A DNA stretch of 64,000 nt from Paenibacillus roseus (GTDB lineage Bacteria > Bacillota > Bacilli > Paenibacillales > Paenibacillaceae): contig NZ_JAELUP010000107.1 in assembly GCF_016424485.1 (NCBI RefSeq), positions 16,195 through 80,194 of the forward strand, given 5' to 3'. This document shows positions 18,315 to 26,538 of this stretch, in pieces (position 1 is the first letter of the stretch; each line of letters opens with the position of its first letter). The notes beneath the pieces were generated by a model, which was not told the DNA's origin, did no database searches, and saw nothing but the letters and a program-made list of their open reading frames with translations. The position numbers were made by a program, and so were the translations under genes.

Positions 18315-18998
18315 TTAAGATGTAGATACCGAAGCACTCGCTTTGCTTTTGTTTCTCAATCTGCCAGCCAGAAGAACAAGCACAACTACCAGAGCGCTGA
18401 ATCCCCATTTAATGGCGGAAATTTCACCAAATATGCTGTGGAGCAATGGCTCTTCCTCAATCATTTTGGCCGCTGTAAAGGCAAGCACCCCTGACCCAAT
18501 GTAAATGATAAACGGAAAACGATCCATCAGTTTCAAAATCATCGTACTTCCCCACACCACAATCGGCACACTGATCAGAAGACCGAGAACAACTAGCACA
18601 TAATTCCCGTGAGCCGCACCGCCGACTGCCAGCACATTGTCCAGCCCCATTGCCGTATCAGCAATAATGATCGTGCGAATTGCCGCCCATATGTTTGTTG
18701 ACGTCTTCACTTCATGAGACTTATCTTCCACCAGCAGCTTGTAGGCAATCCAGATCAGCAACAGTCCGCCAACAACGCGCAGTCCAGGAATTAGAAGCAG
18801 CCATACAACCACGATTGTCAACAAACTGCGAATGGCGATCGCACCGAAGGTTCCCCAGAATATAACCTTTTTTTGATTTTCCTTCGGCAAATTCCGTGCT
18901 GCCATCCCGATTACAATCGCATTATCCCCTGCAAGTACCAAATCAATAATTACAATTGCCAGCAAAGCTGACCAAAATTCCGGTGAAAAAAGCTCCAT
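18315..18998 (-). CDS. TerC-family membrane protein (manganese exporter type)
   Basis: A 227-residue integral membrane protein with about seven helices. The family acid motifs are present: IDLVLAGDNAIVIG near the N-terminus and IIADTAMGLDNVLAVGG in the middle, whose aspartates and asparagines are thought to bind metal. B. subtilis relatives YceF and YkoY act in manganese export or metallation of secreted enzymes. Control by the yybP-ykoY manganese riboswitch at 19186-19299 supports the same role. GAGGGAG precedes the ATG. Its own terminator follows, so it is a single-gene unit. Confidence 0.87.
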   Translation of the reverse strand: MELFSPEFWSALLAIVIIDLVLAGDNAIVIGMAARNLPKENQKKVIFWGTFGAIAIRSLLTIVVVWLLLIPGLRVVGGLLLIWIAYKLLVEDKSHEVKTSTNIWAAIRTIIIADTAMGLDNVLAVGGAAHGNYVLVVLGLLISVPIVVWGSTMILKLMDRFPFIIYIGSGVLAFTAAKMIEEEPLLHSIFGEISAIKWGFSALVVVLVLLAGRLRNKSKASASVSTS

Positions 18999-19141
18999 TA
19001 CCGAGCACTCCCTCTACATAATATAGTCTCTCGTGAAACATAAGGAATTATCGGAGATAAAATCTTATATTTCTTTAAAATCTCCACATGTTGTGTATTT
19101 CAGTCATCATTTCATTGTTTGGGCTTATCCCTCCTCGGAAC

Positions 19142-19178
19142 ATAAAAAATGACCATTACCGCGCACGGTAATGGTCAT
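19142..19178 (-). terminator. Expression-platform terminator of the manganese riboswitch
   Basis: TGACCATTACC and GGTAATGGTCA form a perfect 11-bp stem (19150-19160 / 19167-19177), followed on the minus strand by six U residues. It sits between the aptamer and the TerC start, where a ligand-controlled terminator is expected. Confidence 0.85.
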
Positions 19179-19185
19179 CAAAAAG

Positions 19186-19299
19186 ATAAACCTTTACCAT
19201 GCGGTAAAGGTCTGGCTAACAACGGAACGCTGCCAACAAAGCCGGAGGCAATTATCCTCGTGAATTGACGACTTTGTTGTAAAAGCTACTCCCCTTTAA
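19186..19299 (-). ncRNA. yybP-ykoY manganese riboswitch aptamer
   Basis: On the minus strand the leader begins AAAGGGGAGUAGC. It continues through CGUCAAUU and GCCAG, then ACCUUUACC, and closes with GGUAAAGG, the two last segments pairing as a hairpin (19203-19210 with 19191-19198). The opening and GCCAGACCU elements are the hallmarks of the yybP-ykoY class, whose known ligand is Mn2+. It is followed by a terminator hairpin and then the TerC gene, one of the standard targets of this class. By analogy Mn2+ binding would prevent termination and switch the exporter on. I checked motifs and order by eye, not with a covariance model. Confidence 0.85.
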
Positions 19300-19373
19300 T
19301 AAGACAATTTTTACACAAGGCAGGAAGTTCGTCAAGAACAATTTTTGGAAAAGCATAATATATGGAAATGTCC

Positions 19374-19420
19374 ATAAAAAAGCCTTCCGATTATCCTGAG
19401 GCAGGAAAACAGGAAGGCTT
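19374..19420 (-). terminator. Rho-independent terminator of gerE
   Basis: AAGCCTTCC (19380-19388) pairs with GGAAGGCTT (19412-19420). The minus-strand transcript continues into a run of six U. It lies about 25 nt after the gerE stop. Confidence 0.85.
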
Positions 19421-19444
19421 AATAATCAGCCGGGGCGAACGCAA

Positions 19445-19669
19445 TTAAATCGTGAGTTCTCCGAGCTTGATCAGTTCGACAACAGCCTGGGAACGGCCTT
19501 TGACATTTAGTTTTTGCATGACGTTGGAGATGTGGTTTCTGACGGTTTTCTCACTGATAAACAATTGCTGCGCTATATCTCGTGTCGTTTTGTCCTGAAC
19601 CAACAACTCGAATACTTCACGTTCACGATGCGTCAACAAAAATTTGCTTTTGTGCTCGCTGGCCTTCAA
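19445..19669 (-). CDS. gerE: Late sporulation regulator GerE
   Basis: 74 residues, the same length as B. subtilis GerE and nearly identical in the core (LLTHREREVFELLVQDKTT, LFISEKTVRNHISN, KGRSQAVVELIKLGEL). GerE is a free-standing LuxR-type helix-turn-helix that acts with sigma-K in the mother cell to switch on late coat and crust genes. Its presence shows the organism sporulates. It is also a plausible regulator of the glycan island downstream, although I have not located GerE sites there. It is a single gene with its own terminator. Confidence 0.95.
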   Translation of the reverse strand: MKASEHKSKFLLTHREREVFELLVQDKTTRDIAQQLFISEKTVRNHISNVMQKLNVKGRSQAVVELIKLGELTI

Positions 19670-19862
19670 AATGAGTCACCCCTCCTTGCGTGGGTTTTTG
19701 TGGTATAACAAGGTTAAGGGATACAGTCAAAATATAGTATGAAACAGATTACAGAGTGGTGCGGTAAGGCTTAAATTTGGGCACTGCCAGCGTTGCCCTT
19801 CATACTCGGCACAATTTAATACCAAAAAAAACAAGCGTTACTTAATAAGGCATCGCTTGTTT

Positions 19863-20250
19863 CTAAACTTTATATGTAATTTCCATCGTCTCGAAGTCGA
19901 CTTTGCATCTTGCTTTAAGCATACAATCAATTCCAAGTATTCCGTCAAAGCCATAAGGCTCTTGTATAGAACCGAGTTGGATCGAAAGTTCGTTTAAAGC
20001 AATACTCTCAATTTTAAGTTCAGGAATGGCTTGCTCATAGCAAATTTCGCTTGTTCCCCTACTCCATACATTCGCTTGGCCCTGCCATTTATGAAATCAA
20101 TATAGACACCCATCTGAGCAAGCACATCGGTATCAAAAACCGTTGCTGCACATCCTGTATCAAACAGGACGTTCTGTACACAACCGATTGATTGTTATGA
20201 GTCAAAGTCAGGGAGACAATAGGCAAGCCGTGCTGAAGTTGTATCTTCAT
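19863..20250 (-). pseudogene. Retropepsin-like aspartyl protease, frameshifted twice
   Basis: Three overlapping frames on the minus strand join into one protein of about 130 residues: an N-terminal part (MKIQLQHGLPIVSLTL), a middle part with the aspartyl protease signature VLFDTGCAATVFDTDVLA, and a C-terminal part with PYGFDGILGIDCMLKA. The first junction (near 20183) and the second (near 20058, a run of four G) are each repaired by one added base. The fold is that of small single-domain clan AA proteases, which dimerise to form the active site. The ATG overlaps the stop of the upstream gene (ATGA). It is either a decayed gene or an assembly error. Confidence 0.7.
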
Positions 20251-20501
20251 GTCCGTTGCCTTATACCTGAGAAAAACCCTTCAACAACTTCAACATCACT
20301 TCGACTGGTGTGGAATACATATAACTCACGTGTCGGATGCAATTTTTGCAAACGTTTACACCCATTCCATGCTTCTTGAGGATTGTCGTAGTCCTGAATA
20401 ACAGCCATTTCCTCTAATTCGCGTATACGATCGTTGGAGCTTGCTTTGATTGCCTCCAACAATACAAACCGATTTGGATGAAATTTGGTAATTCCCCCCA
20501 C
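20247..20501 (-). CDS. Hypothetical partner of the retropepsin-like gene
   Basis: 84 residues from a GTG at 20501 (FHPNRFVLLEAIKASSNDRI ... CKRLQKLHPTRELYVFHTSR). I recognise no characterised family. The stop overlaps the ATG of the aspartyl protease gene, so the two were translated together. A better placed ATG (position 20508, GAGGTG six bases upstream) is out of frame by one base at a run of six G. One extra G would give an N-terminus MKWGGITKF. The true start is therefore uncertain. Confidence 0.55.
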   Translation of the reverse strand: MGGITKFHPNRFVLLEAIKASSNDRIRELEEMAVIQDYDNPQEAWNGCKRLQKLHPTRELYVFHTSRSDVEVVEGFFSGIRQRT

Positions 20502-20593
20502 TTCATCGGTTTCACCTCGCTTTGGTTGTCCTTACGTCATTATATCATAGATGTTGGGATCGATTTGCTATTGAGCCAAAAAAGCTCCGAACA

Positions 20594-20642
20594 AAAGATA
20601 TAAGCGTTAACCTGCAAAAGCGGGTCAACGCTTATATCTTGT
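20594..20642 (-). terminator. Hairpin terminator after the YhcN-like gene
   Basis: AAGATATAAGCGTT is repeated in inverted form around a small GC-rich inner stem (ACCTGCAAAAGCGGGT), giving a long hairpin. On the minus strand it ends in TCTTTTGTTC. It lies 31 nt past the lipoprotein stop. Confidence 0.65.
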
Positions 20643-20672
20643 CCAAAGCTGCTCTCTAACATCTTCAAACGA

Positions 20673-21296
20673 TCACCGTGCTTGAGTTCTTTCGGGAAAT
20701 ACACGCTCGACCATTGCGTTGAATTCGGCAATCAGACCCTGAATCGGATGTCCGGCACGTGCCTCATCCATATAGCTGGTCATACGCCCTACAAAATCAG
20801 GATTTGTGGATACAAACACCTGTTGAGTGTCCGGTTTCACTTTTTTGACTTCCGCCGCAATCTTCTGCTTCAAGTGATCGGTAATCGCCACATCTGTACC
20901 TGCTGAATGGGTTCTAGTTGTCCCTGGCGCCCGAGAATCATGAAGATTCACAGCAACATAAGCATTTTTGTCGCCAAGCATAACATAAGCCGATTTGACT
21001 TCCTTCAGAGAGACAACACGGTTCGCCGCGGATTCGCTTACATCGATTTTGTAGTTCTGATGCGCGCCAATAACATTATTGCTATTCAAGCGGCGTCCGT
21101 TAACGCGGTTCATTTCATTTGCTTGATCATTGGCAAAACGTTTATTTGTAATGATCCGGTTGCCATTGGCATCCCGAAGCACACTGTTTTGCTTAAAGCT
21201 CTTGTTCCCTACATCCCCCTGGTTGCTTGCGCACCCTGCTATCATGGCGGTCAAAGCAACACATGCGGTCAACGCAGTCAAGCCACGTTTAATCAT
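20673..21296 (-). CDS. YhcN/YlaJ-family sporulation lipoprotein
   Basis: 207 residues with a lipoprotein signal peptide: basic start MIKRGL, hydrophobic core and lipobox MIAGC with the modified cysteine near residue 22. The mature part matches the YhcN/YlaJ family of spore inner-membrane lipoproteins (SAYVMLGDKNAYVAVNL, LKQKIAAEVKKVKP, VFVSTNPDFVGRM). Family members are made in the forespore and influence germination or spore membrane properties. A long spacer separates it from divergent fabH. Confidence 0.88.
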   Translation of the reverse strand: MIKRGLTALTACVALTAMIAGCASNQGDVGNKSFKQNSVLRDANGNRIITNKRFANDQANEMNRVNGRRLNSNNVIGAHQNYKIDVSESAANRVVSLKEVKSAYVMLGDKNAYVAVNLHDSRAPGTTRTHSAGTDVAITDHLKQKIAAEVKKVKPDTQQVFVSTNPDFVGRMTSYMDEARAGHPIQGLIAEFNAMVERVFPERTQAR

Positions 21297-21383
21297 ATCA
21301 ATTCCTCCATTCCGTCTTGTTGTCCCTCATATCGTGTGGAAGCGAAGGATTTCTTATACCACCAAAACATTGGCAACTTGAGG

Positions 21384-21412
21384 TTGACATTTGGTCGCAA
21401 TTTGTGTACATT
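21384..21412 (+). promoter_or_regulatory. Sigma-A promoter of fabH
   Basis: A perfect -35 TTGACA (21384-21389) is followed after 17 bp by TACATT (21407-21412) as -10. The expected start point falls around 21418-21420, directly beside the FapR operator, as in known FapR-regulated promoters. Confidence 0.75.
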
Positions 21413-21421
21413 TAACTCAAA

Positions 21422-21438
21422 TTAGCACCTGGTACTAG
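21422..21438 (+). promoter_or_regulatory. FapR operator
   Basis: TTAGCACCTGGTACTAG differs at two positions from the FapR consensus TTAGTACCTGRTACTAA and keeps the inverted-repeat core. FapR is the malonyl-CoA-responsive repressor of fatty acid synthesis genes in Firmicutes. The site lies at the expected transcription start, where bound FapR would block polymerase. Confidence 0.87.
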
Positions 21439-21470
21439 TATCAAGTTTTAGAACCTAGGAGGAGTAACTT

Positions 21471-22469
21471 ATGACACAAGGGTTTTACTCCGCTCGCGCG
21501 GCTATTACCGCCATTGGCACTTATGTGCCCGAGCGTATAATTAGCAATGGTGATTTGGAAACCATGGTAGATACGAATCATGAGTGGATTGTTCAGCGGA
21601 CCGGGATCGTGGAACGCAGAGCGGCTGCGGAAAATCAATTTACAAGTGATATGTGCTTTGGCGCGGTACGTGATATGTTAGCACGCTATCCGGTAACCGT
21701 CGAAGACGTCGATTATATTCTTGTCGCTACAACTACGCCGGATACGTTCTTTCCTAGCGTAGCATCGCGCGTTCAGGCCGAGTTTAATATTGCATCAAGC
21801 GGAGCAATCGACATTCAAGCAGCCTGCTCCGGCTTCGTTGCCTCATTGCAGACGGCGGCAGGCCTGCTGGCTTCCGGCACTTGCCGTAAAATTCTTGTCG
21901 TTGGGGCCGAGACGCTTACGAAGATTACGGACTATACAGACCGATCCACATGTATTTTGTTTGGGGACGGGGCCGGAGCTGTTTTGGTGGAAGCGGATCA
22001 AGCAGACTCGTTCCTGGCCGCGTATACCAAAACTGAAGGCAACATTGGACATCATGTATACTGCTCCAATCTCTCCGATCATGTAGGCGGCGTTCCGATT
22101 GACCAGAAAGGCAAGCTTGTCCAGAATGGACGCGAGGTATACAAATGGGCGGTGACACGCGTCTCAGATGGCGTTAATAAATTGCTGGAGCAGCAGAGTC
22201 TTACTCCCCGGGATATCGACTGGTTTATTCCGCACAGCGCAAATTTGCGTATTATTGAAGCAGTCTGCGAGCGTACCGGAATTACAATGGATCAGACCCT
22301 CTATAGTCTGGTGCATTACGGCAATACATCGGCAGCTTCAATTCCGCTGGCCCTCGACCTTGGGATCAAGGCAGGGAAAGTAAAGCCCGATCAGCAATTG
22401 CTGCTTTACGGATTTGGCGGCGGATTGACCCAATCGGCCCTGCTTCTGAAATGGACTCTCGCTTCTTGA
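21471..22469 (+). CDS. fabH: Beta-ketoacyl-ACP synthase III (FabH)
   Basis: 332 residues. It starts fatty acid synthesis by condensing an acyl-CoA primer with malonyl-ACP. The catalytic triad is visible: C119 (QAACSGF), H255 (PHSANLRI) and N285 (HYGNTSAAS). FGDGAGA and the C-terminal YGFGGGLTQSALL are also typical. It resembles the FabHB (YhfB) form more than the copy that sits with fabF, since it stands alone. A FapR operator and sigma-A promoter lie just upstream, and CTAGGAGG precedes the ATG. In branched-chain producers such enzymes prefer isobutyryl- or methylbutyryl-CoA primers; that preference is inferred. Confidence 0.93.
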   Translation: MTQGFYSARAAITAIGTYVPERIISNGDLETMVDTNHEWIVQRTGIVERRAAAENQFTSDMCFGAVRDMLARYPVTVEDVDYILVATTTPDTFFPSVASRVQAEFNIASSGAIDIQAACSGFVASLQTAAGLLASGTCRKILVVGAETLTKITDYTDRSTCILFGDGAGAVLVEADQADSFLAAYTKTEGNIGHHVYCSNLSDHVGGVPIDQKGKLVQNGREVYKWAVTRVSDGVNKLLEQQSLTPRDIDWFIPHSANLRIIEAVCERTGITMDQTLYSLVHYGNTSAASIPLALDLGIKAGKVKPDQQLLLYGFGGGLTQSALLLKWTLAS

Positions 22470-22603
22470 TCTGAATACAATGAACGGGCTATTGCCTGAA
22501 GTGCATAACCCCACGCCGCCTTCCACATCCCGACATAGGTTATATACTAGGAGAAGTTGGCCTTATAAGCGATACGGATGCAATGTGGAAGGCGGGGTTT
22601 GGC

Positions 22604-23689
22604 ATGAGACTATTGTTTACGTATTACGTCCCCAGCGGAGGGGTCGAAACCTTGAACCGAACCCGCTGCATAGCCTTGATGAAGGCTGGTATTGAAACGC
22701 ACTTGCTTTATTTGCAAGAGGGGGCGGGAAAGCAAAACATTGCAGACATTCCTCTATTCATATCCAACCTGGATCATGAAATTTCATCGCTCATTCAAAC
22801 GTATCCATACGACGCCATTATTTGTACAAGCGATTATTTAATGCTGCCCCGTCTGCGAAGTATGGGCCATACGGGGCACATTATTTTTGAAGCGCAAGGC
22901 TTTGGGATGATCAGCCAAGCCAGAGAGTTGATGGGGGAGGCCGCTCCATTTATTCGAAGCTACGCCAATGCGGCAATGTGTACCCCTACCCCCCACCTGA
23001 TGCAGCTCTATCACGAATTTCTGTCCGGCTTTCCCCAGTTTTTTATTCAAAATGCCGTAGATACCGAAACGTTCTCATCACAGCGTCCCGACAACCAGTT
23101 GGAGCCGGCCCATGGACCTGTTCTCGCATGGGTAGGCAGACTGGAAAAAAATAAAAATTGGCTGCTTTATATCGAGACGGCTGTCGAACTGATCAAGAGC
23201 GTTCCGAATTTGCAGCTATGGATGTTTGAAGACGCCAATCTGTTTGAACCGCAAGAGCGGGCTTATTTTGATAGGCTTGTCTCATACTACCAGTTGGCCG
23301 GACGATTGACGGTACGATCCAATATTCCCCACCATCAGATGCCTCTATATTTCTCGGCGATTGACCAATCCGGCGGTCTGCTATTCTCTACCTCGCATGT
23401 CGAAGGCTTTGGCTATGCAGTTGCGGAAGCCATGAGCTGCAGTTGTCCGGTGCTTGCGACCACTTCAGACGGCGTACAATTCTTTATTAAGCATAATCGG
23501 ACTGGTAAGCTGATCATGGAGCATAACCCCTCCCTTGCTGCTATGGAGGCTCTGGAGCTTATTACGGCAAGTGAGTTGCGGGATCAGATCAAGAGCGAGG
23601 GCCGGCAGCATATCCGGGAGCATTTTTCACCCCACCGCTATGTAACCGATGTCTTTAATATATTGCGGGCTTTGGGTCTACCTTTGTGA
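22604..23689 (+). CDS. GT4-family glycosyltransferase
   Basis: 361 residues from the ATG at 22604, chosen for the GAAGGCGGGG upstream; an earlier in-frame ATG at 22583 has none. It shows the GT-B fold pattern: a glycine-rich N-terminal loop (YYVPSGGVETLNRTR), a linker, then LAWVGRLEKNKNWLLY and the sugar-nucleotide site in STSHVEGFGYAVAEAMSCSCPVLATTSDG. The EGFGYAVAEAM block carries the GT4 E-x7-E motif. Acceptor and donor sugars are unknown. With the next gene it forms a plus-strand pair converging on the glycan island. Confidence 0.85.
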   Translation: MRLLFTYYVPSGGVETLNRTRCIALMKAGIETHLLYLQEGAGKQNIADIPLFISNLDHEISSLIQTYPYDAIICTSDYLMLPRLRSMGHTGHIIFEAQGFGMISQARELMGEAAPFIRSYANAAMCTPTPHLMQLYHEFLSGFPQFFIQNAVDTETFSSQRPDNQLEPAHGPVLAWVGRLEKNKNWLLYIETAVELIKSVPNLQLWMFEDANLFEPQERAYFDRLVSYYQLAGRLTVRSNIPHHQMPLYFSAIDQSGGLLFSTSHVEGFGYAVAEAMSCSCPVLATTSDGVQFFIKHNRTGKLIMEHNPSLAAMEALELITASELRDQIKSEGRQHIREHFSPHRYVTDVFNILRALGLPL

Positions 23690-23807
23690 TGAAACGCAAT
23701 GGCCGGTTCGCAAAAATTCCGAATCAATACCGCACTTGTCCGTGCCCTGCTTGGTCATCGTGCCATATATTGATTTGGAACGACAGCGGGAATGGAGGTG
23801 AATACTC

Positions 23808-24524
23808 ATTTTACCTTTAGTGTCGATCGTCATACCTTTCTATAACTGCCCGTACATTGAACAATCTGTAAGCAGCGCATTGCATCAAACCTACCCCAAT
23901 ATTGAAGTCATTGTCGTGGATGACGGCTCAACCATGCATCAGGAAAGGCTTGCTCCTTACCATTCAAGCATCCACTATATTGGTAAAGCCAATGGAGGTA
24001 CAGCAAGCGCCCTCAACCACGGATTTCGTGTCGCAAGCGGCAAGTATGTGACGTGGCTGAGTTCCGACGATCGTTTTGTTCCGCACAAGATTGCCTTTCA
24101 GACCGCATTCATGGAGCAAATGGGAGCTCAAATCAGCCACACTGATTTTGACGTCATGAATGAACATGGGCACATTACCGTTAGGGGCGAAGGCATGAAA
24201 TTTCCTACAGCCCGTTCCTTTATTGATTCGTTTCGCCGGGTATGTCCCGTAAACGGCTGTACGATAATGATGAGACGGGAGCTGCTGCCTGCGCTGGGAT
24301 GGTTTAATGAAGGGCTAAAGTATACGCATGATTATGAATTATGGATTCGCGTCATACTCTCCCGGGTCGATTTTCATTATATCAACCAGCCGTTGACCGT
24401 TTATCGCCGACATTCAGGCATGGGGACCGTACGCTTTATGCCGCAAGTTCAACAAGAGCTGGCTCTCATTCATCAGCAGTATGGCGCCATGCTGGATGCG
24501 CTAGTAGCCTCTATCCCGGGATGA
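23808..24524 (+). CDS. GT2-family glycosyltransferase (possible ATT start)
   Basis: A GT-A fold enzyme with the family start LPLVSIVIPFYNC, the nucleotide-binding VVDDGS, GTASALNHGF, and LSSDDRF in the DxD position. It ends with HDYELWIRVI and YRRHSG. The nearest ATG or GTG in frame is the GTG at 23820, which would cut into the first strand and lies 19 nt from the ribosome site. A perfect GGAGGTG lies 7 nt before an in-frame ATT at 23808, so I place the start there (238 residues). Substrates are unknown. Confidence 0.78.
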   Translation: MLPLVSIVIPFYNCPYIEQSVSSALHQTYPNIEVIVVDDGSTMHQERLAPYHSSIHYIGKANGGTASALNHGFRVASGKYVTWLSSDDRFVPHKIAFQTAFMEQMGAQISHTDFDVMNEHGHITVRGEGMKFPTARSFIDSFRRVCPVNGCTIMMRRELLPALGWFNEGLKYTHDYELWIRVILSRVDFHYINQPLTVYRRHSGMGTVRFMPQVQQELALIHQQYGAMLDALVASIPG

Positions 24525-24586
24525 ATCCGGCGCTCGGAAACAAGAATAACAGCTGCCCCGCAAGCAATCCAAATTGAGGGCAGCAT

Positions 24587-24650
24587 AACAGGAAACGCGA
24601 GACGCATCCAAAAGCTTTGCCGCTTATGGATGCGTCTCGCGTTTCCTGTT
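24587..24650. terminator. Perfect 24-bp inverted repeat between convergent units
   Basis: Two 24-nt arms (24587-24610 and 24627-24650) are exact inverse complements around a 16-nt loop. They run from AACAGGAAACGCGAG to CTCGCGTTTCCTGTT. It sits between the plus-strand GT2 gene and the last minus-strand gene of the island, so it most likely acts as a two-way terminator or RNA-stabilising hairpin. Long T-runs are absent. Confidence 0.7.
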
Positions 24651-24730
24651 GACTACTCGATCCACTGTAAACATTAACAATTTTGCCACAGCAGTTCCTG
24701 TATGCGGCTCCTTTCCGTGCTGTCAGACCT

Positions 24731-25681
24731 TCACCTTCCAAGACGTACATGGACCAAAAGGTCTCTTATGGAGTCACGGAAAGGAATGTGCGGCCTCCAT
24801 CCCATCTCCTGCATCGGCCTCCCGTCCTCAGATGCCGGTGACGGCGCAGCTGAGCTGCCGATCTGAATATCAAGCGGACATAACGCAAGTTCTGAAAAGG
24901 TGTCGGCTACTTCTCCAAGCGTAATCATCCTGCCTGATACAACCGGATAAATGATGCCGGGCTTTCCTTTTAAGAGGATCGTTTCGTAGGCTGTCATCGC
25001 ATCGCGCACATCCAGAAAATCCCGCTTTTCAGTTCGGGAGGAAAGTTGAAAGCTTGAGGTTTGCAAAGTACTGCAAGCTTCTTCCCTCTGAACCGTATAG
25101 CGTGCAAGCAGACTGCACAGCCCGGTGGAACGACCAGGGCCTATGAGGTTGGAAGGCTGGGCAATCAACACTTCCATCCTGTACAACTGCGCCCAGCACT
25201 GTCCAATCAACACCTGAAGCGTCTTGCTCATCCCGTAGGGATGGGACGGCTTGGGAAGTTCATCATCCTGCGGAAGCTTGAAGCGCAGCATTGAGCCGGC
25301 GATAAGCACCTTGACACTCTTCTTGAGGGAGTGGGCTGCATCTAGCAAATATGCTGTTGCAAGCAGATTCGTCTCCATGTAGGCAATCGGATCCTGCCAT
25401 GATGGCTTTACCGCGTTCAGTCCGGCCAAATGGAGAATATAGTCCGGCTGCGCCCCGTGAATCAGCCGATTCACCTGTTCCCTGTCAGTCAATTCGCAGG
25501 TTCGGGACTCTACAGCTGCCGGCCATTCGACTCTTGTATTCGCAGTCCGGGGAGAGCCGGAAGCAGCAGTACGTACTGCTGCCGTCACCTTCATCCCCCG
25601 TGATGCAAAGTACCGGCAAGCATGCTCCCCGCAAAACCCGCCGGCCCCTGTAACAAGTATATGTGGTCCTGTGCTGCTCAT
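24731..25681 (-). CDS. NAD-dependent nucleotide-sugar epimerase/reductase (extended SDR)
   Basis: 316 residues from the ATG at 25681, which overlaps the stop of the previous gene (ATGA); an ATG 15 nt earlier is possible. The Rossmann start is HILVTGAGGFCGEHA, with LHLAGLNAVKPSW and the catalytic YGMSK tetrad region. It resembles GDP-mannose 4,6-dehydratase/RmlD-like enzymes that act on nucleotide sugars, but no signature fixes the reaction. As the last gene of the four-gene sugar-nucleotide run, it may provide a further epimerase or reductase step for the same activated sugar. Confidence 0.8.
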   Translation of the reverse strand: MSSTGPHILVTGAGGFCGEHACRYFASRGMKVTAAVRTAASGSPRTANTRVEWPAAVESRTCELTDREQVNRLIHGAQPDYILHLAGLNAVKPSWQDPIAYMETNLLATAYLLDAAHSLKKSVKVLIAGSMLRFKLPQDDELPKPSHPYGMSKTLQVLIGQCWAQLYRMEVLIAQPSNLIGPGRSTGLCSLLARYTVQREEACSTLQTSSFQLSSRTEKRDFLDVRDAMTAYETILLKGKPGIIYPVVSGRMITLGEVADTFSELALCPLDIQIGSSAAPSPASEDGRPMQEMGWRPHIPFRDSIRDLLVHVRLGR

Positions 25682-26538
25682 ATGTCGCTCATCCATTGCG
25701 CCAATTCCGTCAGCATTTCGGCATATCTTTTAACCTCAAACTGCCAGTCTTCCCGAATGGGGCTGAGACTGCGATCAATGACAATATCCGAATCGGTCAC
25801 AATCGTCACTTCGTCATGGCCAAGGTGCTCTTGCATGAGCAGCAGCAGCTCATACTTGTTGATCGTTTCCGGAGCTGTCAGTTGAACAAGCCCGCCGATA
25901 TGCGGATTTTCAATCGCATATTCCATAGCCTTTGCCAATTCAAGTGTAGTGACTCCATTCCATAGCACCCGTTCATAGCCTTTTATTTCTCCCTTTTGAG
26001 ACAAAAACCATTGCATAAGACCGATACCGTTACTGCGTATCTCAGGACCAATAATGGAAGTGCGAATTGTCAAATGCGGTCCGGTGCGCAGTTCGCCAAG
26101 CGCCTTTGTACGCGCATATACGGTCGTGCCGTCAGGCGTATCAGCCTCTGTGTAGCTGCCCTTTGCACCGGAAAACACACAATCTGAACTGATGTGAATA
26201 AGCCTGGCTTGACAACGATCTGCCAAATGGGCCAGCCAGTGAGGCAGAAATCCGTTAATACGGTATGCCATTAACGGATGGTTCTCGGCCTCCTGGTTTA
26301 GCATACCTACAGCGTTCACAATTACATCCGGCTGCTCGTCGAGCACCAGCGCTTCGACCGCTTCATAATGAGAGGCATCGAGAAATCTTCTTCCCTCGAC
26401 AAACGGCTCGAAGCCCTCCGCACGGGAAACCCCGGACTGTCTGCTCGTATAAACAACCTGGAAGGATGAACGGGACCTGAAATACCGCACTATCAAATGT
26501 CCAGCCATTCCGTGGCCTCCGATGATCAGCAGCTTCAT
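25678..26538 (-). CDS. RmlD-like dTDP/UDP-sugar 4-ketoreductase
   Basis: 286 residues of the RmlD substrate-binding type: MKLLIIGGHGMAGHL, PDVIVNAVGMLNQEAE, the catalytic serine in HISSDCVFSG, then TVYARTKALGE with YxxxK. RmlD reduces a 4-keto-6-deoxy sugar nucleotide. Here it sits between a UDP-GlcNAc 4,6-dehydratase-like gene and an epimerase, and overlaps both (ATGA junctions). The context resembles WbvB-WbvR-WbvD of UDP-L-QuiNAc synthesis, where WbvR is an RmlD-like reductase. That role is an inference from gene order. Confidence 0.82.
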   Translation of the reverse strand: MKLLIIGGHGMAGHLIVRYFRSRSSFQVVYTSRQSGVSRAEGFEPFVEGRRFLDASHYEAVEALVLDEQPDVIVNAVGMLNQEAENHPLMAYRINGFLPHWLAHLADRCQARLIHISSDCVFSGAKGSYTEADTPDGTTVYARTKALGELRTGPHLTIRTSIIGPEIRSNGIGLMQWFLSQKGEIKGYERVLWNGVTTLELAKAMEYAIENPHIGGLVQLTAPETINKYELLLLMQEHLGHDEVTIVTDSDIVIDRSLSPIREDWQFEVKRYAEMLTELAQWMSDI

